DNA of 64,000 bases from Micromonospora parastrephiae (GTDB lineage Bacteria; Actinomycetota; Actinomycetes; Mycobacteriales; Micromonosporaceae): positions 1-64,000 of the forward strand of contig NZ_JAEVHM010000006.1 of the NCBI RefSeq assembly GCF_016802865.1. The letters run 5' to 3'. A model generated the notes under the pieces. That model was not told the origin of the DNA and made no database searches. It saw only the letters and a list, made by a program, of their open reading frames with translations. Below, in pieces: positions 12,769 to 22,285 of the stretch. Made by a program: the position numbers and the translations under genes. How positions within the stretch are numbered: position 1 is the stretch's first letter; the number at the start of each line of letters is the position of its first letter.

Positions 12769-12884
12769 GCCCGTCGGCGGCTCAGCCGGCCAGCCGGCGG
12801 CACCGGGCGATCGAGAGCGGCGGGAGTACGGCGACCAGACGACCGGCCAGGCCACGGGTACGCCAGAGTGGGCGGCAGCCGCGT

Positions 12885-14147
12885 CTACGCCGAGTCGGCG
12901 GATCCCACCTGGCCGGCGACGCCGACGTTGAGCGGATCGGCCAGCAGCTTGTCGAAGGCCAGTTCGGCGGCGCCGATCAGGACGGCGTCTCGGCCGAGCG
13001 CGGCCGCGCGCAACCGCAGATGCTCCCGGGAGCCCGGCAGCGGCATGGTGTCCAGCCGACGGCGGACCGTGTCCGCCCCGGCGGTGAACATGTCGCGCAG
13101 CGAGCCACCGAACACCACAGCGTCCGGGTTGACCACGTTGACCAGGTTGGCCACGCCGAAGCCGAGCCACTCGGCGACCTGGTCGACCGCCGCCCGGGCG
13201 GTCGGGTCGCCGTCCGCCGCCGCGCGCAGCACCTCGGCCACCGCCGCACGGTCGCCGGGGTCCCGGCCGGCGTGCCGCAGCAGGGCGGCCTCACCGATCT
13301 CGGTCTCCCAGCAGCCCCGGGAGCCGCAGCCGCAGGGCAGACCGTTCGGGTTGACGACCATGTGGCCGACCTTGCCGCTGTGGCCCCGATGACCGATCAC
13401 CAGCCGGCCACCGACGATGATGCCGGCGCTGATCCCACCGTCGCCGTGCAGGTAGATAAGGTCGTCGACGCCCGCTGCGACGCCTCGTACATGCTCGGCC
13501 AGGCCGGCGATGTCGGCCAGGTCGCCGGCCACGAAACCCGGATAGTCGGTCAGCTCCGCCTCGAGCGCGGCGCCGAGGGTCGCCTCCACGCTGACGACCC
13601 GGATCTCGCCGTCGGGGTTGCGGATCGTGTCGGTCACCGCGACCGCGCCACCGACCAGCAGCGTGTCGGGGGCCACCCCGCGTTCCATGTCGCGGACGAG
13701 GTCGGCGAGCGGTCCGACGGCGTCGACCGCCGACATGCCATCGGGCCGGGCGACCTCGCGCAGGTCGAGAATGCGTCCGCCGAGGCCGACCCGGGCGGCG
13801 CGCAACTGGTCCGCGTCGATGCTCAGAGCGTGCGCGTAGACCCGGTCGGAGCGAGGGCTGACCACCAGCGAGGGGCGGCCGGCGCGACGGGCGGTGGTCG
13901 GCGCCTCCTCGGTGACCAGGCCACTGGCGACCAGGTCGGCGGCCAGGGCGCCGATGGTGCTGCGGTTGAGGCCGAGCCGGCTGGTCAGCTCGGCCCGGGA
14001 CGTCGGCCCGTGCAGGTGCACGTGGCGCAGCACGGCGCCGAGGTTCTGCCGCCGGATCTCCTCCTGGCTGGCGCCGGGAACCGAGGGCAGCGGGGATTCG
14101 GGGTTGCGGCCGACGCCGGCTGGCCTGGACCGGATGGGTGTGTCCAC
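12885..14147 (-). CDS. ROK-family transcriptional repressor (XylR/NagC-like) of the adjacent sugar importer
   Basis: 420 residues from GTG 14147, after AGGAGG. An N-terminal winged helix (RRQNLGAVLRHVHLHG, SRAELTSRLGLNRSTIGALA) is joined to a ROK sugar-binding domain. The ROK zinc motif CGCGSRGCWE is complete, with HGDGGISAGIIVGG and GHRGHSGKVGHM before it. It is the last gene after an ATPase-permease-SBP importer on the same strand, so it very likely senses the imported sugar and represses that operon, though the hairpin at 14201-14234 separates it from the importer. A 15-bp palindrome before the first importer gene is the best operator candidate. Confidence 0.88.
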   Translation of the reverse strand: MDTPIRSRPAGVGRNPESPLPSVPGASQEEIRRQNLGAVLRHVHLHGPTSRAELTSRLGLNRSTIGALAADLVASGLVTEEAPTTARRAGRPSLVVSPRSDRVYAHALSIDADQLRAARVGLGGRILDLREVARPDGMSAVDAVGPLADLVRDMERGVAPDTLLVGGAVAVTDTIRNPDGEIRVVSVEATLGAALEAELTDYPGFVAGDLADIAGLAEHVRGVAAGVDDLIYLHGDGGISAGIIVGGRLVIGHRGHSGKVGHMVVNPNGLPCGCGSRGCWETEIGEAALLRHAGRDPGDRAAVAEVLRAAADGDPTARAAVDQVAEWLGFGVANLVNVVNPDAVVFGGSLRDMFTAGADTVRRRLDTMPLPGSREHLRLRAAALGRDAVLIGAAELAFDKLLADPLNVGVAGQVGSADSA

Positions 14148-14200
14148 GGTCAGACCTCCTTCCGGGTCGCTGCCGGGTGGTGCGGGGACGCCAGGACGAC

Positions 14201-14234
14201 GATGGGTCCCGGAAGAGGAGATCCGGGACCCATC
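14201..14234 (-). terminator. Terminator/attenuator between SBP and ROK genes
   Basis: A perfect 13-bp stem, GATGGGTCCCGGA with its complement and an 8-nt loop, lies 26 bp after the binding-protein stop. It should reduce read-through into the ROK gene. Confidence 0.75.
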
Positions 14235-14259
14235 GGCGTTGCTGCCTACCGCGTGGTGA

Positions 14260-15363
14260 TTACTTGGTGAGCGGCGCGAGCTTCGGGTCGTTGGCGTACG
14301 CCTCGGCCGCGTTCGCCTTGGTGACGGCGACCGGCGGGAGCAGGTACGTGTCGACGACCTTGCTGCCGTTGTTGTAGGACTTGGTGTCGTTCACCTGCGG
14401 CTTGTCACCGGCCTGGAGAGCCTTGACCATGTTGATGGTCTCCTTCACCAGGTTGCGGGTGTCCTTGTTGATCGTCATGTACTGCTCACCCTTGACGATC
14501 GACTTGACCGACTCGACCTCGGAGTCCTGACCGGTGACCACCGGGATCGGCTTGCCAGCGCCCTTGACCGAGGTCAGGATCGCGCGGGCCAGGGTGTCGT
14601 TCGGGGAGAGGACGCCGTCCAGCTCCTTGCTGCCGTAGGTCGAGGTCAGCAGCTGGTCCATGCGGGCCTGCGCACCCTCGGCCTTCCAGCCCTGGATGGC
14701 GGTCTGCTTGACGTCCTTCTGACCCGAGGCGACGACGACGTTGCCCTTGTCGATTTCCGGCTTGAGCACGTCCATCGCGCCGTTGAAGAAGACACCGGCG
14801 TTGTTGTCGTCCGGCGAGCCGGAGAACAGCTCGATGTTGTACGGGCCGTTCGGCTTCTTGGCCTTCATGCCGTCCAGCAGGGCCTGACCCTGGAGCTGGC
14901 CGACCTTGAAGTTGTCGAACGCGACGTAGTAGTCGAGGTCCGGCGTGTTGGTGATGAGGCGGTCGTACGCGATCACCTTGGCACCGGCGGCGTGCGCCGC
15001 GGCGACCTGCGTCGCCAGCTGCGCGGCGTCGGTCGCGCCGATGACGATGACCTTGGCGCCCTTGGTGGTCATGGCGGTGATCTGGGCCTGCTGGTCGGCG
15101 ACCGTGGTCGACGCGCCGGCGTACTGCACGTCAGCCTGGAAACCGGCCTCCTTGAGACCGTTGGTGAACAGGTCACCGGCGAGGACCCAGTTCTCCGAGG
15201 TCTTGGCCGGCAGGGCGACACCGATCAGGGAGTTCGCCGCGAAGCCCTTGGCGTCGCCGCCCGAGCTGCCGGAGTCGCCGTCGCGGCCGGAGCCGCAGCC
15301 GGCCAGGGCCAGCATGGCGGCGGCGCTGATGGCCACCACCGACGTGCCGAAGAATTTACGCAT
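14260..15363 (-). CDS. Sugar ABC transporter substrate-binding lipoprotein, ChvE/XylF type (CUT2)
   Basis: 367 residues from ATG 15363. The lipobox LALAGC places the lipidated Cys at residue 23. The mature protein has the ChvE-like start IGVALPAKTSENWVLAGD. Later motifs are KVIAYDRLI, YYVAFDNFKVG, NIELFSGSPDDNNA and DGVLSPNDTLARAI, all typical of periplasmic-type binding proteins for xylose, glucose, galactose or arabinose. It delivers the sugar to the permease encoded upstream. The exact sugar cannot be read from sequence; the neighbouring ROK regulator favours xylose or glucose. Confidence 0.9.
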   Translation of the reverse strand: MRKFFGTSVVAISAAAMLALAGCGSGRDGDSGSSGGDAKGFAANSLIGVALPAKTSENWVLAGDLFTNGLKEAGFQADVQYAGASTTVADQQAQITAMTTKGAKVIVIGATDAAQLATQVAAAHAAGAKVIAYDRLITNTPDLDYYVAFDNFKVGQLQGQALLDGMKAKKPNGPYNIELFSGSPDDNNAGVFFNGAMDVLKPEIDKGNVVVASGQKDVKQTAIQGWKAEGAQARMDQLLTSTYGSKELDGVLSPNDTLARAILTSVKGAGKPIPVVTGQDSEVESVKSIVKGEQYMTINKDTRNLVKETINMVKALQAGDKPQVNDTKSYNNGSKVVDTYLLPPVAVTKANAAEAYANDPKLAPLTK

Positions 15364-15415
15364 GGTGAGGACTTGCCTTTCTGGATGGTGAGACGGGTGG
15401 AGAGGTCGGTGGCCG

Positions 15416-16714
15416 TCAGCCGGACACCGCTGCCTTGGCGGGCTCGCGCTCCGCGTCCGGCGGTGAGGCGGGTGGGGTGGAGTCCTCGCGGCGGAACGGC
15501 CGCATCAGGCTCCCGATGATGGAGAAGCGCCCCTGGCGCTTGTTGTAGACGTCGAGCGCGACGGCCAGCAGCAGGACCAGGCCCTTGATGATCTGGACCT
15601 TGTCGGTGCCCACGCCCTGGAGCTGAAGGCCGTTGTTGAGCACGGCCATGACCAGACCACCGACGATCGAACCGCTGATGGTGCCGATGCCGCCGGCGAC
15701 GGCCGCGCCACCGATGAAGACCGCGGCGATGGCGTCCAACTCCCAGCCGTTGCCGTCCTGCGGGCCGGAGGCCTGCGAACGGGCCACGAAGATCATGCCG
15801 GCCAGCGCGGCCAGGATGGACATGTTCATCATGACGAGGAAGTTGACCCGCCTGAGCTTCACGCCGGACAGCTCGGCCGCCCGGGAGTTGCCGCCCACCG
15901 CGTAGATGTGCCGGCCGCCGGCCGTGTTGCGGGTGTAGAAGGAGTACGCGATCACCAGCGCCACCAGGATGATGCCCGAGATCGGGAAGCTGGTGCCGAC
16001 GCGACCGCTGGCGAAGCGCAGCGCCGCGAAGGCGATCACCCCGACCATGACGGCCATCCGCAGAATCGAGATCCACATGGGCGCCGGGTCGGCGTCCATG
16101 GCCCGACGGGTCTTGCGGGCCTGAAGCTCGCGCCACACCACCGCCACGGCGGCGGCCAGACCGAGCAGCAGCGTCGCGTTGTTGTAGCCGGTGTTCGGGC
16201 CGAACTCGGGCAGGAAGCCGGAGCCGATCTCCCGGAAGCCCTCCGGCACCGGAATGCTCTGCGCATTGCCGATGAACTGGTTGCCACCGCGGAACAGCAG
16301 CATGCCGGCCAGGGTGACGATGAACGCCGGCACCCCGATGTACGCCACCCAGAAGCCCTGCCAGGCACCGATCACCGCGCCGATGGCGAGGCCGAACACG
16401 ATGGCAGCGGGCCAGGGCAGATCCCACTCCGTCATCGACTTGGCGACCAGGATGCCCGTGAAGGCGGCGACCGAACCGACCGAGAGGTCGATGTGCCCGG
16501 CGACGATCACCATGAGCATGCCGATGGCCAGGATCAGGATGTACGAGTTCTGCTGGAACAGCGCGATCAGGTTGTCCGACCGCAGCGTCAGCCCGTCAGT
16601 CCAGATCTGGAAGATCAAGACGATCGCCACCAGGGTGAAGATCATCCCGAACTGGCGGGCATTGGAGGTCGTGCCTCCAAACAGGTTCTTCTGAAGGTCC
16701 TTGATACGGCTCAT
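15416..16714 (-). CDS. Sugar ABC transporter permease, GguB/XylH type (CUT2)
   Basis: 432 residues from ATG 16714, which overlaps the ATPase stop by 4 bp. About 10-12 membrane segments are visible. The CUT2 permease signatures [10 protein letters not shown] (after TM3), [15 protein letters not shown] and [15 protein letters not shown] (cytoplasmic coupling loop) are intact. Like other GguB/XylH members it is a single long permease expected to homodimerise. It works with the ATPase upstream and the binding protein downstream. Confidence 0.92.
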   Translation of the reverse strand: MSRIKDLQKNLFGGTTSNARQFGMIFTLVAIVLIFQIWTDGLTLRSDNLIALFQQNSYILILAIGMLMVIVAGHIDLSVGSVAAFTGILVAKSMTEWDLPWPAAIVFGLAIGAVIGAWQGFWVAYIGVPAFIVTLAGMLLFRGGNQFIGNAQSIPVPEGFREIGSGFLPEFGPNTGYNNATLLLGLAAAVAVVWRELQARKTRRAMDADPAPMWISILRMAVMVGVIAFAALRFASGRVGTSFPISGIILVALVIAYSFYTRNTAGGRHIYAVGGNSRAAELSGVKLRRVNFLVMMNMSILAALAGMIFVARSQASGPQDGNGWELDAIAAVFIGGAAVAGGIGTISGSIVGGLVMAVLNNGLQLQGVGTDKVQIIKGLVLLLAVALDVYNKRQGRFSIIGSLMRPFRREDSTPPASPPDAEREPAKAAVSG

Positions 16715-18258
16715 CGGGTGGCCAACTTCTTCGTTGAGGTCATCTGCTTCATGAGGGTCTCCGGGTCCGCGTCCGCCCGAGCGATCTCGCCCGTGATGGC
16801 GCCTTCGAACACGGTGTAGATGCGGTCGCAGAGCCCGATCAGCTCAGGCAGCTCCGAGGAGATGACGATGACGCCCTTCCCCTGGTCGGCGAGCCGCTGG
16901 ATGATGCCGTAGATCTCGTACTTGGCGCCCACGTCGATGCCGCGGGTCGGCTCGTCGAGGATCAGCAGGTCCGGGTCGGTGAACATCCACTTGGCCAGGA
17001 CGACCTTCTGCTGGTTGCCGCCGGAGAGCTTGGAGACGCTCTCGTCGACCGTCGGGGCCTTGGTCCGCAACTCCTTGCGGTACGCCTCGGCCGCCTGGTA
17101 CTCCTCGACCTCGTCGAGGACGCCGTGGTGCGAGATCTTGGACAGCTTGGCCGCCACCGTCGACGACTTGATGTCGTCGAGCAGGTTGAGGCCGAGCGCC
17201 TTGCGGTCCTCGCTGACGTACGCGAGCCCGTTGTCGATGGCGTCCGCCACCGACTTCAGGACGATCTCCTTGCCGTCCTTGATGATCGTGCCCGACTCGT
17301 ACACCCCGTAGGAGCGGCCGAAGACGCTCATCGCGAGCTCCGTGCGGCCCGCGCCCATGAGACCGGCGAAGCCGACGATCTCGCCGCGGCGCACCACGAA
17401 GCTCTCGTTCTTGCAGACCTGCCGGTCGGCGGAGATCGGGTGCCGGACGTTCCAGTTGCGGACCTCGAAGAAGACGTCGCCGATCTTCGGGGTGTGGTCC
17501 GGGAACCGGCTGCTCAGCTCGCGACCGACCATGCCCCGCACGATCCGGTCCTCGTCGACCCCGTCCGCCTTGACGTCGAGGGTCTCCACGGTCCGGCCGT
17601 CGCGCAGGATGGTGATCTGGTCGGCGATCGCCTCGATCTCGTTGAGCTTGTGCGAGATCATGATCGAGGTGATGCCGCGCGAGCGGAAGCCGCGGAGCAG
17701 ATCCAGCAGGTGCCGGGAGTCCGCCTCGTTCAGCGCGGCCGTCGGCTCGTCCAGGATGAGCAGCTTCACGTCCTTGGCGAACGCCTTGGCGATCTCCACG
17801 AGCTGCTGCTTGCCGACACCGATGTCCTTGATCAGCGTGTCCGGGTCCTCCTGGAGGCCGACCCGGGCCATCAAATCCAGGGCCATCCGGTTCGCGGCCT
17901 TCCAGTCGATCGCGCCCCGCTTGCGCGGCTCGTTGCCGAGGAAGATGTTCTCGGCGATCGACATGCCCGGAATGAGCGCGAGCTCCTGGTGGATGATCAC
18001 GATTCCGGCGTTCTCGCTGGCCCGGATGTCGGAGAACTTGCTCTCCGACCCCCGGTAGATGATCTTGCCGGCATAGCTGCCGTACGGGTAGACCCCGCTG
18101 AGGACCTTCATCAGCGTGGACTTGCCCGCGCCGTTCTCGCCGCAGATGGCATGGATCTCGCCGGCGCGAACCACCAGGTTGACGTCGGAGAGGGCCTTGA
18201 CTCCGGGAAACTCCTTGGTGATGGAGCGCATCTCAAGGAGGATGGGCACGTCGCTCAT
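16711..18258 (-). CDS. Sugar ABC transporter ATP-binding protein with two nucleotide-binding domains, GguA/XylG type
   Basis: 515 residues from ATG 18258; a GTG 12 bases upstream is less likely because the conserved start is [19 protein letters not shown]. Domain 1 has Walker [10 protein letters not shown], a [13 protein letters not shown] signature and [11 protein letters not shown]. Domain 2 has the degenerate Walker [23 protein letters not shown] and [20 protein letters not shown], the standard CUT2 pattern. It is the first gene of the operon ATPase-permease-SBP, an order different from the second importer in this window (SBP-ATPase-permease). Confidence 0.92.
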   Translation of the reverse strand: MSDVPILLEMRSITKEFPGVKALSDVNLVVRAGEIHAICGENGAGKSTLMKVLSGVYPYGSYAGKIIYRGSESKFSDIRASENAGIVIIHQELALIPGMSIAENIFLGNEPRKRGAIDWKAANRMALDLMARVGLQEDPDTLIKDIGVGKQQLVEIAKAFAKDVKLLILDEPTAALNEADSRHLLDLLRGFRSRGITSIMISHKLNEIEAIADQITILRDGRTVETLDVKADGVDEDRIVRGMVGRELSSRFPDHTPKIGDVFFEVRNWNVRHPISADRQVCKNESFVVRRGEIVGFAGLMGAGRTELAMSVFGRSYGVYESGTIIKDGKEIVLKSVADAIDNGLAYVSEDRKALGLNLLDDIKSSTVAAKLSKISHHGVLDEVEEYQAAEAYRKELRTKAPTVDESVSKLSGGNQQKVVLAKWMFTDPDLLILDEPTRGIDVGAKYEIYGIIQRLADQGKGVIVISSELPELIGLCDRIYTVFEGAITGEIARADADPETLMKQMTSTKKLATR

Positions 18259-18296
18259 CGCTCGTACCACCTCGCCAACGTCATCGGTTGCCTCCG

Positions 18297-18311
18297 GAAG
18301 GTTGAACCTTC
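18297..18311. promoter_or_regulatory. 15-bp palindrome before the ROK-associated importer operon
   Basis: GAAGGTT-G-AACCTTC is a perfect 7-bp dyad 39 bp upstream of the ATPase start, in a locally AT-richer stretch. Its place makes it the best candidate operator for the ROK repressor; binding is inferred. Confidence 0.45.
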
Positions 18312-18788
18312 ACTTGGTTTTGTTGTTGACGGCAACGTATTGCGGCGGGGAGGCCATCCGCAAGGCGAGGGACTGTTGAAAATGTAACAATCCGGCAATA
18401 TAGACGTAGCGCAGTGTTCGCACGTCACAGCGGCCCCCGTGGCCCCTCCCGGAACCCCGGCCCGCCCTGCGACGTCCCCGTCGGCCGGCGACCGCACGTC
18501 GATCGACTCTGGCCGTTGCTCACAGCTCCCCCACCAGCCAAGACCTCCGACGGACCGGCCGCAGGGCTGTTGGCCGCGCCTCCCGCCGACATCGATTGAT
18601 CTTGGTCGGACGGCGATGCCGGTGGCGCATCCGGGGCGCCGCGACAATCCTCGGTCAGCCGTGTGACCCACACCTCCACCGGAGGGGCGGATCGACGACG
18701 GTCAGCTGCGCGCGCCGGCACCTGGAGACGGATCAATGCCTCAACGTCCCTTAAGTGCGGATCATGCCTGTTCGCCGCGACCCGACGG
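18312..18788. other. Intergenic region upstream of the importer operon
   Basis: About 480 bp with no convincing gene. The part near 18312-18410 is AT-richer, with runs such as TGTTACATTTT and TATATT on the minus strand, and probably contains the importer promoter. The rest (18420-18788) has high GC but no codon bias in any frame that I can support, and lies downstream of the alcohol dehydrogenase. Confidence 0.5.
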
Positions 18789-19967
18789 TCAGCTCGGGTG
18801 CAGCACCGCCTTGATCACGCCGTTCTCCCGGCGGTCGAAGCTGCGATAGAGATCGGGAGCGTCGGCGAGGGTCCCGTGATGGGTGACGATCCTGCCGGGC
18901 CGGGCTCGGCCCGCGACGATCAGGTCCCGCAGCAGGACCGTGTAGCGGCGGTCGTGGGTACGCCCGAACCGGACCGTGGCCCCCTTGCTGAACAGCGTCC
19001 CCCACGGCGCGACCAGGTCTTCGTGGCCGTCCGCGCCGGGGGCGGGGTGCGGGTCGTTGTCCGGGTAGACGCCAGCGACAGCGATCGCGCCGGCGGCGTT
19101 GACCAGCCGGGCAGCATCCGAAATGACCTGGTTCGGGCGCTCCCGGTCGGGACGCTCCCGGTCCCGCGCCTGGAACCCGACCGCGTCGATGACCTTGTCG
19201 ACCCCGCCCAGCTTCTCCTCGCCGAGCGGCAACCCGGCCCGTGCGCGGTCGGCGCGGATCCGCTCGACCGGATCTCCGCGACGGAAGTCGACTGGCACGG
19301 CGCCGATCTCGCCGGCCTTGTCGAGCCGGGCGTCGACGCCGTCGACGCAGTACACGGCCCGGGCACCGCGCAGCAGCGCCGAGTAGGAGCTCAGCAGGCC
19401 GATGGTGCCGGCACCGAACACCGCCACCGTGTCGCCGGGCTCGACCTCGGCAAGGGTCGCTGCGGCGTGCCACCCCGTGACGAACGCGTCGGCGAGCAGC
19501 ACGAAGTCGCCCTCGTACGCGTCCCCCGGCTCACCGGGCAGGGGCACGCAGTTGGCATCGGCCCACGGCACGCGCAGCAGGTCGGCCTGGGCGCCCCGGT
19601 ACGGACCCATCCCGGCGTAGCCGTACGCCGCGCCCGGTGCCTCGTCCCGGGCCCGTAGACAGGCCGCGGAGAGCCCTCGGGCACACATCACGCACGTCCC
19701 GCAGAACAGGTGCGTGGGGATCACCACGCGGGTGCCCGGCCGGACGGTCTGCACCGCGCTACCCACCTCCTGAACCACACCCAGCGGTTCGTGGCCGAGC
19801 ACCAGCCCGGGTTCGGCGCTGGTCCGCCCGTCGTACATGTGCAGGTCGGTGCCGCACAGGGCGGTGGAGGTGATTCGCACGAGCGCGTCGGTCTCGACCT
19901 CCAGCGTCGCGTCGGGCACCTCCCGCACGTCGACGGTCCGAACGTCCGCGTAGACGACGGCTCTCAT
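18789..19967 (-). CDS. Zinc-dependent medium-chain alcohol dehydrogenase
   Basis: 392 residues from ATG 19967, after AGGAGAG. Catalytic zinc ligands Cys38 (ALCGTDLH), His59 and Glu60 (LGHEPLG) and structural zinc Cys89, Cys92, Cys95 and Cys103 are present. The NAD(P) site GAGTIG lies at 185-190. The long insert around 250-300 with repeated acidic and basic residues resembles formaldehyde-dehydrogenase-like members that do not need glutathione. The substrate is uncertain. It is divergent from a TetR/hydrolase pair, with a palindrome in the shared region, so TetR control is plausible. Confidence 0.88.
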   Translation of the reverse strand: MRAVVYADVRTVDVREVPDATLEVETDALVRITSTALCGTDLHMYDGRTSAEPGLVLGHEPLGVVQEVGSAVQTVRPGTRVVIPTHLFCGTCVMCARGLSAACLRARDEAPGAAYGYAGMGPYRGAQADLLRVPWADANCVPLPGEPGDAYEGDFVLLADAFVTGWHAAATLAEVEPGDTVAVFGAGTIGLLSSYSALLRGARAVYCVDGVDARLDKAGEIGAVPVDFRRGDPVERIRADRARAGLPLGEEKLGGVDKVIDAVGFQARDRERPDRERPNQVISDAARLVNAAGAIAVAGVYPDNDPHPAPGADGHEDLVAPWGTLFSKGATVRFGRTHDRRYTVLLRDLIVAGRARPGRIVTHHGTLADAPDLYRSFDRRENGVIKAVLHPS

Positions 19968-20063
19968 CCCGGCTCTCCTGTTCGGCGGTGGAACAGCCGT
20001 CTCCCCCCGGCTGGGCCGTTCATGCCCACCCGGGGCGACAGAGCGGGCTCCGGGCGGTGTTAT

Positions 20064-20078
20064 CTTAGGACCCCTAAG
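20064..20078. promoter_or_regulatory. Palindrome in the divergent ADH/TetR promoter region
   Basis: CTTAGG-ACC-CCTAAG, a 6-bp dyad with a 3-bp centre, lies 29 bp before the TetR start; a further TTCCTAGC half-like sequence follows. The overlapping TTATCT could be a -10. It is a good candidate for the TetR operator. Confidence 0.5.
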
Positions 20079-20106
20079 CTTTTTCCTAGCAGATCAAAGG
20101 TTCGGT

Positions 20107-20691
20107 ATGCCACGGCAGGGTTTGACCATCGCGCGCGTCTCGGCCGCCGCAGCCGAGCTGGCGGACTCGGTCGGCCTGTCGCGGTTGACCGTCGCGGCGG
20201 TCGCCCGGCACTTCGGGGTCTCCGACGCCGCCCTGTACGTACACGTCCGCAGCCGCGACGCGCTGATCGAGCACGTCGCGGTCCGGGCGGCGGCGGCCCT
20301 CGCCGACGAACTGGCGATCGCCGTGGCTGGTCGAGCAGGCCACCAGGCCCTCGCCGGGTTCGCCGACGCCTGGCGCGCGTTCGCCGTCACGCACCCGGGG
20401 CAGTACGCCGCGACACAGCTCCAGTTGCCGCCCGAGGTCGGCACGAGTTCGGCGGGGCACCTACGCATGATCGAGCTGAGCTACGCGATGCTGCGCGGGT
20501 ACGGGCTGGACGAGCCGGCGCTGACCGACGCGATGCGATTCGTCCGCAGCACCTTCCACGGCTTCGCGAGTCTCGAGATCGTGGAGGGTTTCGGGCATCC
20601 CCGCGCTGTCGACGCGTCGTGGCACTCGATCATCGACGCGGTGCACACCACTCTGAGCAACTGGCCGACCGGAACACGGGAGCAGAAGTGA
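20107..20691 (+). CDS. TetR/AcrR-family regulator with WHG-type C-terminal domain
   Basis: 194 residues. The helix-turn-helix is LTVAAVARHFGVSDAALYVHVRSRDALIEHV. The C-terminal half, with FAVTHPGQYAATQ and MRFVRSTFHGFASLE, matches the WHG-type TetR ligand domain. Its stop overlaps the GTG of the next gene (GTGA), so the regulator and the hydrolase are translated together. It probably represses itself and perhaps the divergent alcohol dehydrogenase through the 20064-20078 dyad. Confidence 0.85.
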   Translation: MPRQGLTIARVSAAAAELADSVGLSRLTVAAVARHFGVSDAALYVHVRSRDALIEHVAVRAAAALADELAIAVAGRAGHQALAGFADAWRAFAVTHPGQYAATQLQLPPEVGTSSAGHLRMIELSYAMLRGYGLDEPALTDAMRFVRSTFHGFASLEIVEGFGHPRAVDASWHSIIDAVHTTLSNWPTGTREQK

Positions 20692-21518
20692 ACAGCCACG
20701 ATCAGTACGTCGAGTCCGCCGACGGAACCCGCCTGGTGGCACGGCGCCTGGGTGCCGGCGATCCGGTCGTCCTCGTGCACGGTTCGGGTGGGGGTCTGCA
20801 CTCCTGGGCCGCCGTCGCGGCGCACCTCGCCCACGAGTACGAGGTGTGGCTGCCGGCCCGACGCGGATACGGTCCCAGCGACGTACCGCCGGGTGTCAAG
20901 TCCTTCGAGCGCGAGACCGCCGACCTGATCGCCGTCATCGAGGCGGCGCGCCAGCCCTCGGGCAAGCCCGTCCATCTCGTCGGGGCCTCCTACGGAGCGA
21001 CCCTGGCCTTGCACACCACGTCGGCTGATCCACGCGACGTACGATCGCTGGCCGCCTTCGAACCGCCGCTCTACGCGGCCGGAGCGGAGATCGCACCCCT
21101 GCTCGACCGGTACCGTTCCGCCTTCGAGCGCGACGACGCCGCGGCGATGAGAGCGGCGTTGAACGGCGTGACGCGGGTTCCGGCGGAGGTTGTCGCCGCG
21201 CTCGCTGCGGCGGCGGGCGACCGGACGCCTGATCCGGTCGAGGCCCGCCGCTCGGCGATCGGTTGGCTACACGATCTCGAGGCCCTTGCCGGGGACAGCA
21301 CGGACATCGCCCGATGGTCCGCGATCACCGTGCCGACCCTCCTGCTCGGCGGCGCCGACACGTGGGAGCCGATGCCCACGACGATGAAGAACCTCGCGGC
21401 GACGATCCCGACGGCGCGTCACGTTGTATGGCCGGGCCAGTCGCATTTCGTGACCATGACGGCACCCGCCCTGGCCGCCGACGCTCTGCGGGAGTTCTTC
21501 GCCGAGATTCCGGCGTAG
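20688..21518 (+). CDS. Alpha/beta-fold hydrolase
   Basis: 276 residues from GTG 20688. The oxyanion segment VVLVHGSGGGLHSW and the nucleophile elbow VGASYGAT (Ser101) are intact. A late LLLGGADTWEP supplies the acid, and PGQSHFVTM the catalytic His. The fold includes esterases, lyases and epoxide hydrolases; the reaction cannot be chosen from sequence. Its coupling to a TetR gene, and the divergent alcohol dehydrogenase, suggest processing of a small organic compound sensed by the regulator. Confidence 0.85.
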   Translation: MNSHDQYVESADGTRLVARRLGAGDPVVLVHGSGGGLHSWAAVAAHLAHEYEVWLPARRGYGPSDVPPGVKSFERETADLIAVIEAARQPSGKPVHLVGASYGATLALHTTSADPRDVRSLAAFEPPLYAAGAEIAPLLDRYRSAFERDDAAAMRAALNGVTRVPAEVVAALAAAAGDRTPDPVEARRSAIGWLHDLEALAGDSTDIARWSAITVPTLLLGGADTWEPMPTTMKNLAATIPTARHVVWPGQSHFVTMTAPALAADALREFFAEIPA

Positions 21519-21611
21519 CCGAACTCGCCGGGGCGGCGTGGTCGGGACGATGATTGTGGCGGCCTGGCCGGTCAGCTGACCCAGCGACGACACGTCAGGT
21601 CGACGGGCGGC

Positions 21612-22010
21612 CTAACCGACCTGGGCCACCGACGCCGGACGGCGCGTGATCTCCTCCATGAAGGGGAACCGGGCGGTCAGCTCGGCGATCGTCAGCCCGG
21701 CCTGCCAGGCCGCGGCCACCTGGGCGATCTGGAGGAGGTCCATGGCATCGCCGCGCGCGAGGACCTCTCCCGAAACCCGAAGGTCGATCATGAAGTATCG
21801 GGCCTGGGAGCCGAGCCCGACGCAGGCCACGCCCTGGTCGGAGTGCAGCTCGGCGCAGGTGAAGCGGCTCCGCCCCTGCTCGGGGGCGGTCACCCGGCCG
21901 AGGTCGAGCTGGTGGCGGGCGGCGGTCTCAATGAGCGCGGGGGCCAGGCCACCCCGCTCGACCAGGTCCGGGTAGAGGCGCACACCCAGCGCCGTCGACG
22001 CGTCGCTCAT
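21612..22010 (-). CDS. Hypothetical protein resembling DUF6193
   Basis: 132 residues from ATG 22010, with GGGAG 8 bases upstream. The order LYPDLVERGGLAPALIETAA, a central beta region (RYFMIDLRVSGEVLARGDAMDL) and a C-terminal VAAAWQAGLTIAELTARFPFME matches my memory of DUF6193, which is annotated near natural-product loci, but I cannot verify this. There is no signal peptide or membrane segment. It stands alone, divergent from the GH16 gene. Confidence 0.65.
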   Translation of the reverse strand: MSDASTALGVRLYPDLVERGGLAPALIETAARHQLDLGRVTAPEQGRSRFTCAELHSDQGVACVGLGSQARYFMIDLRVSGEVLARGDAMDLLQIAQVAAAWQAGLTIAELTARFPFMEEITRRPASVAQVG

Positions 22011-22188
22011 GACTGACTCCCACTTCCTTGTGACAGAGACCAGCAGCGCGCAGGTTACGGGGAGGTTTCCTGCGAACCTCGTCATCCTGTCCCGGGTGGA
22101 CGCTCCACGGCAATAGGAAGGGTCGATTCGACCGCCATCGAGGGGTGCGATCGGGCGGTAACGGACGGTCGCCGTATTGGAAACACTC

Positions 22189-22238
22189 TTGACAGAAATG
22201 CATGATATAGACATACTTCACTCTAGAGAGCGCTCCTA
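22189..22238 (+). promoter_or_regulatory. Promoter of the GH16 gene with a CebR-like LacI operator
   Basis: TTGACA (22189-22194), a 17-bp spacer and CATACT (22212-22217) form a near-consensus promoter. At the expected start site, 22225-22238, lies AGAGAGCGCTCCTA with the perfect core GAGCGCTC. It matches the Streptomyces CebR box TGGGAGCGCTCCCA at 11 of 14 positions. Repression of the glucanase by a CebR-like, oligosaccharide-responsive LacI protein encoded elsewhere is inferred. Confidence 0.65.
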
Positions 22239-22285
22239 CCTCTCCGGCGCGTAGCCTCCGCCACCCCCTCGCTGAGGAGCCTCCC

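Noticed and set aside
18480..18610. Weak similarity between two stretches containing TCGATCGACTC and TCGATTGATCT
   Set aside because: Too many mismatches and gaps to call a repeat.
18255..18671. 138-codon minus-strand open frame upstream of the importer operon
   Set aside because: Covers the AT-rich promoter area and the palindrome, mixed codon use, no motif.
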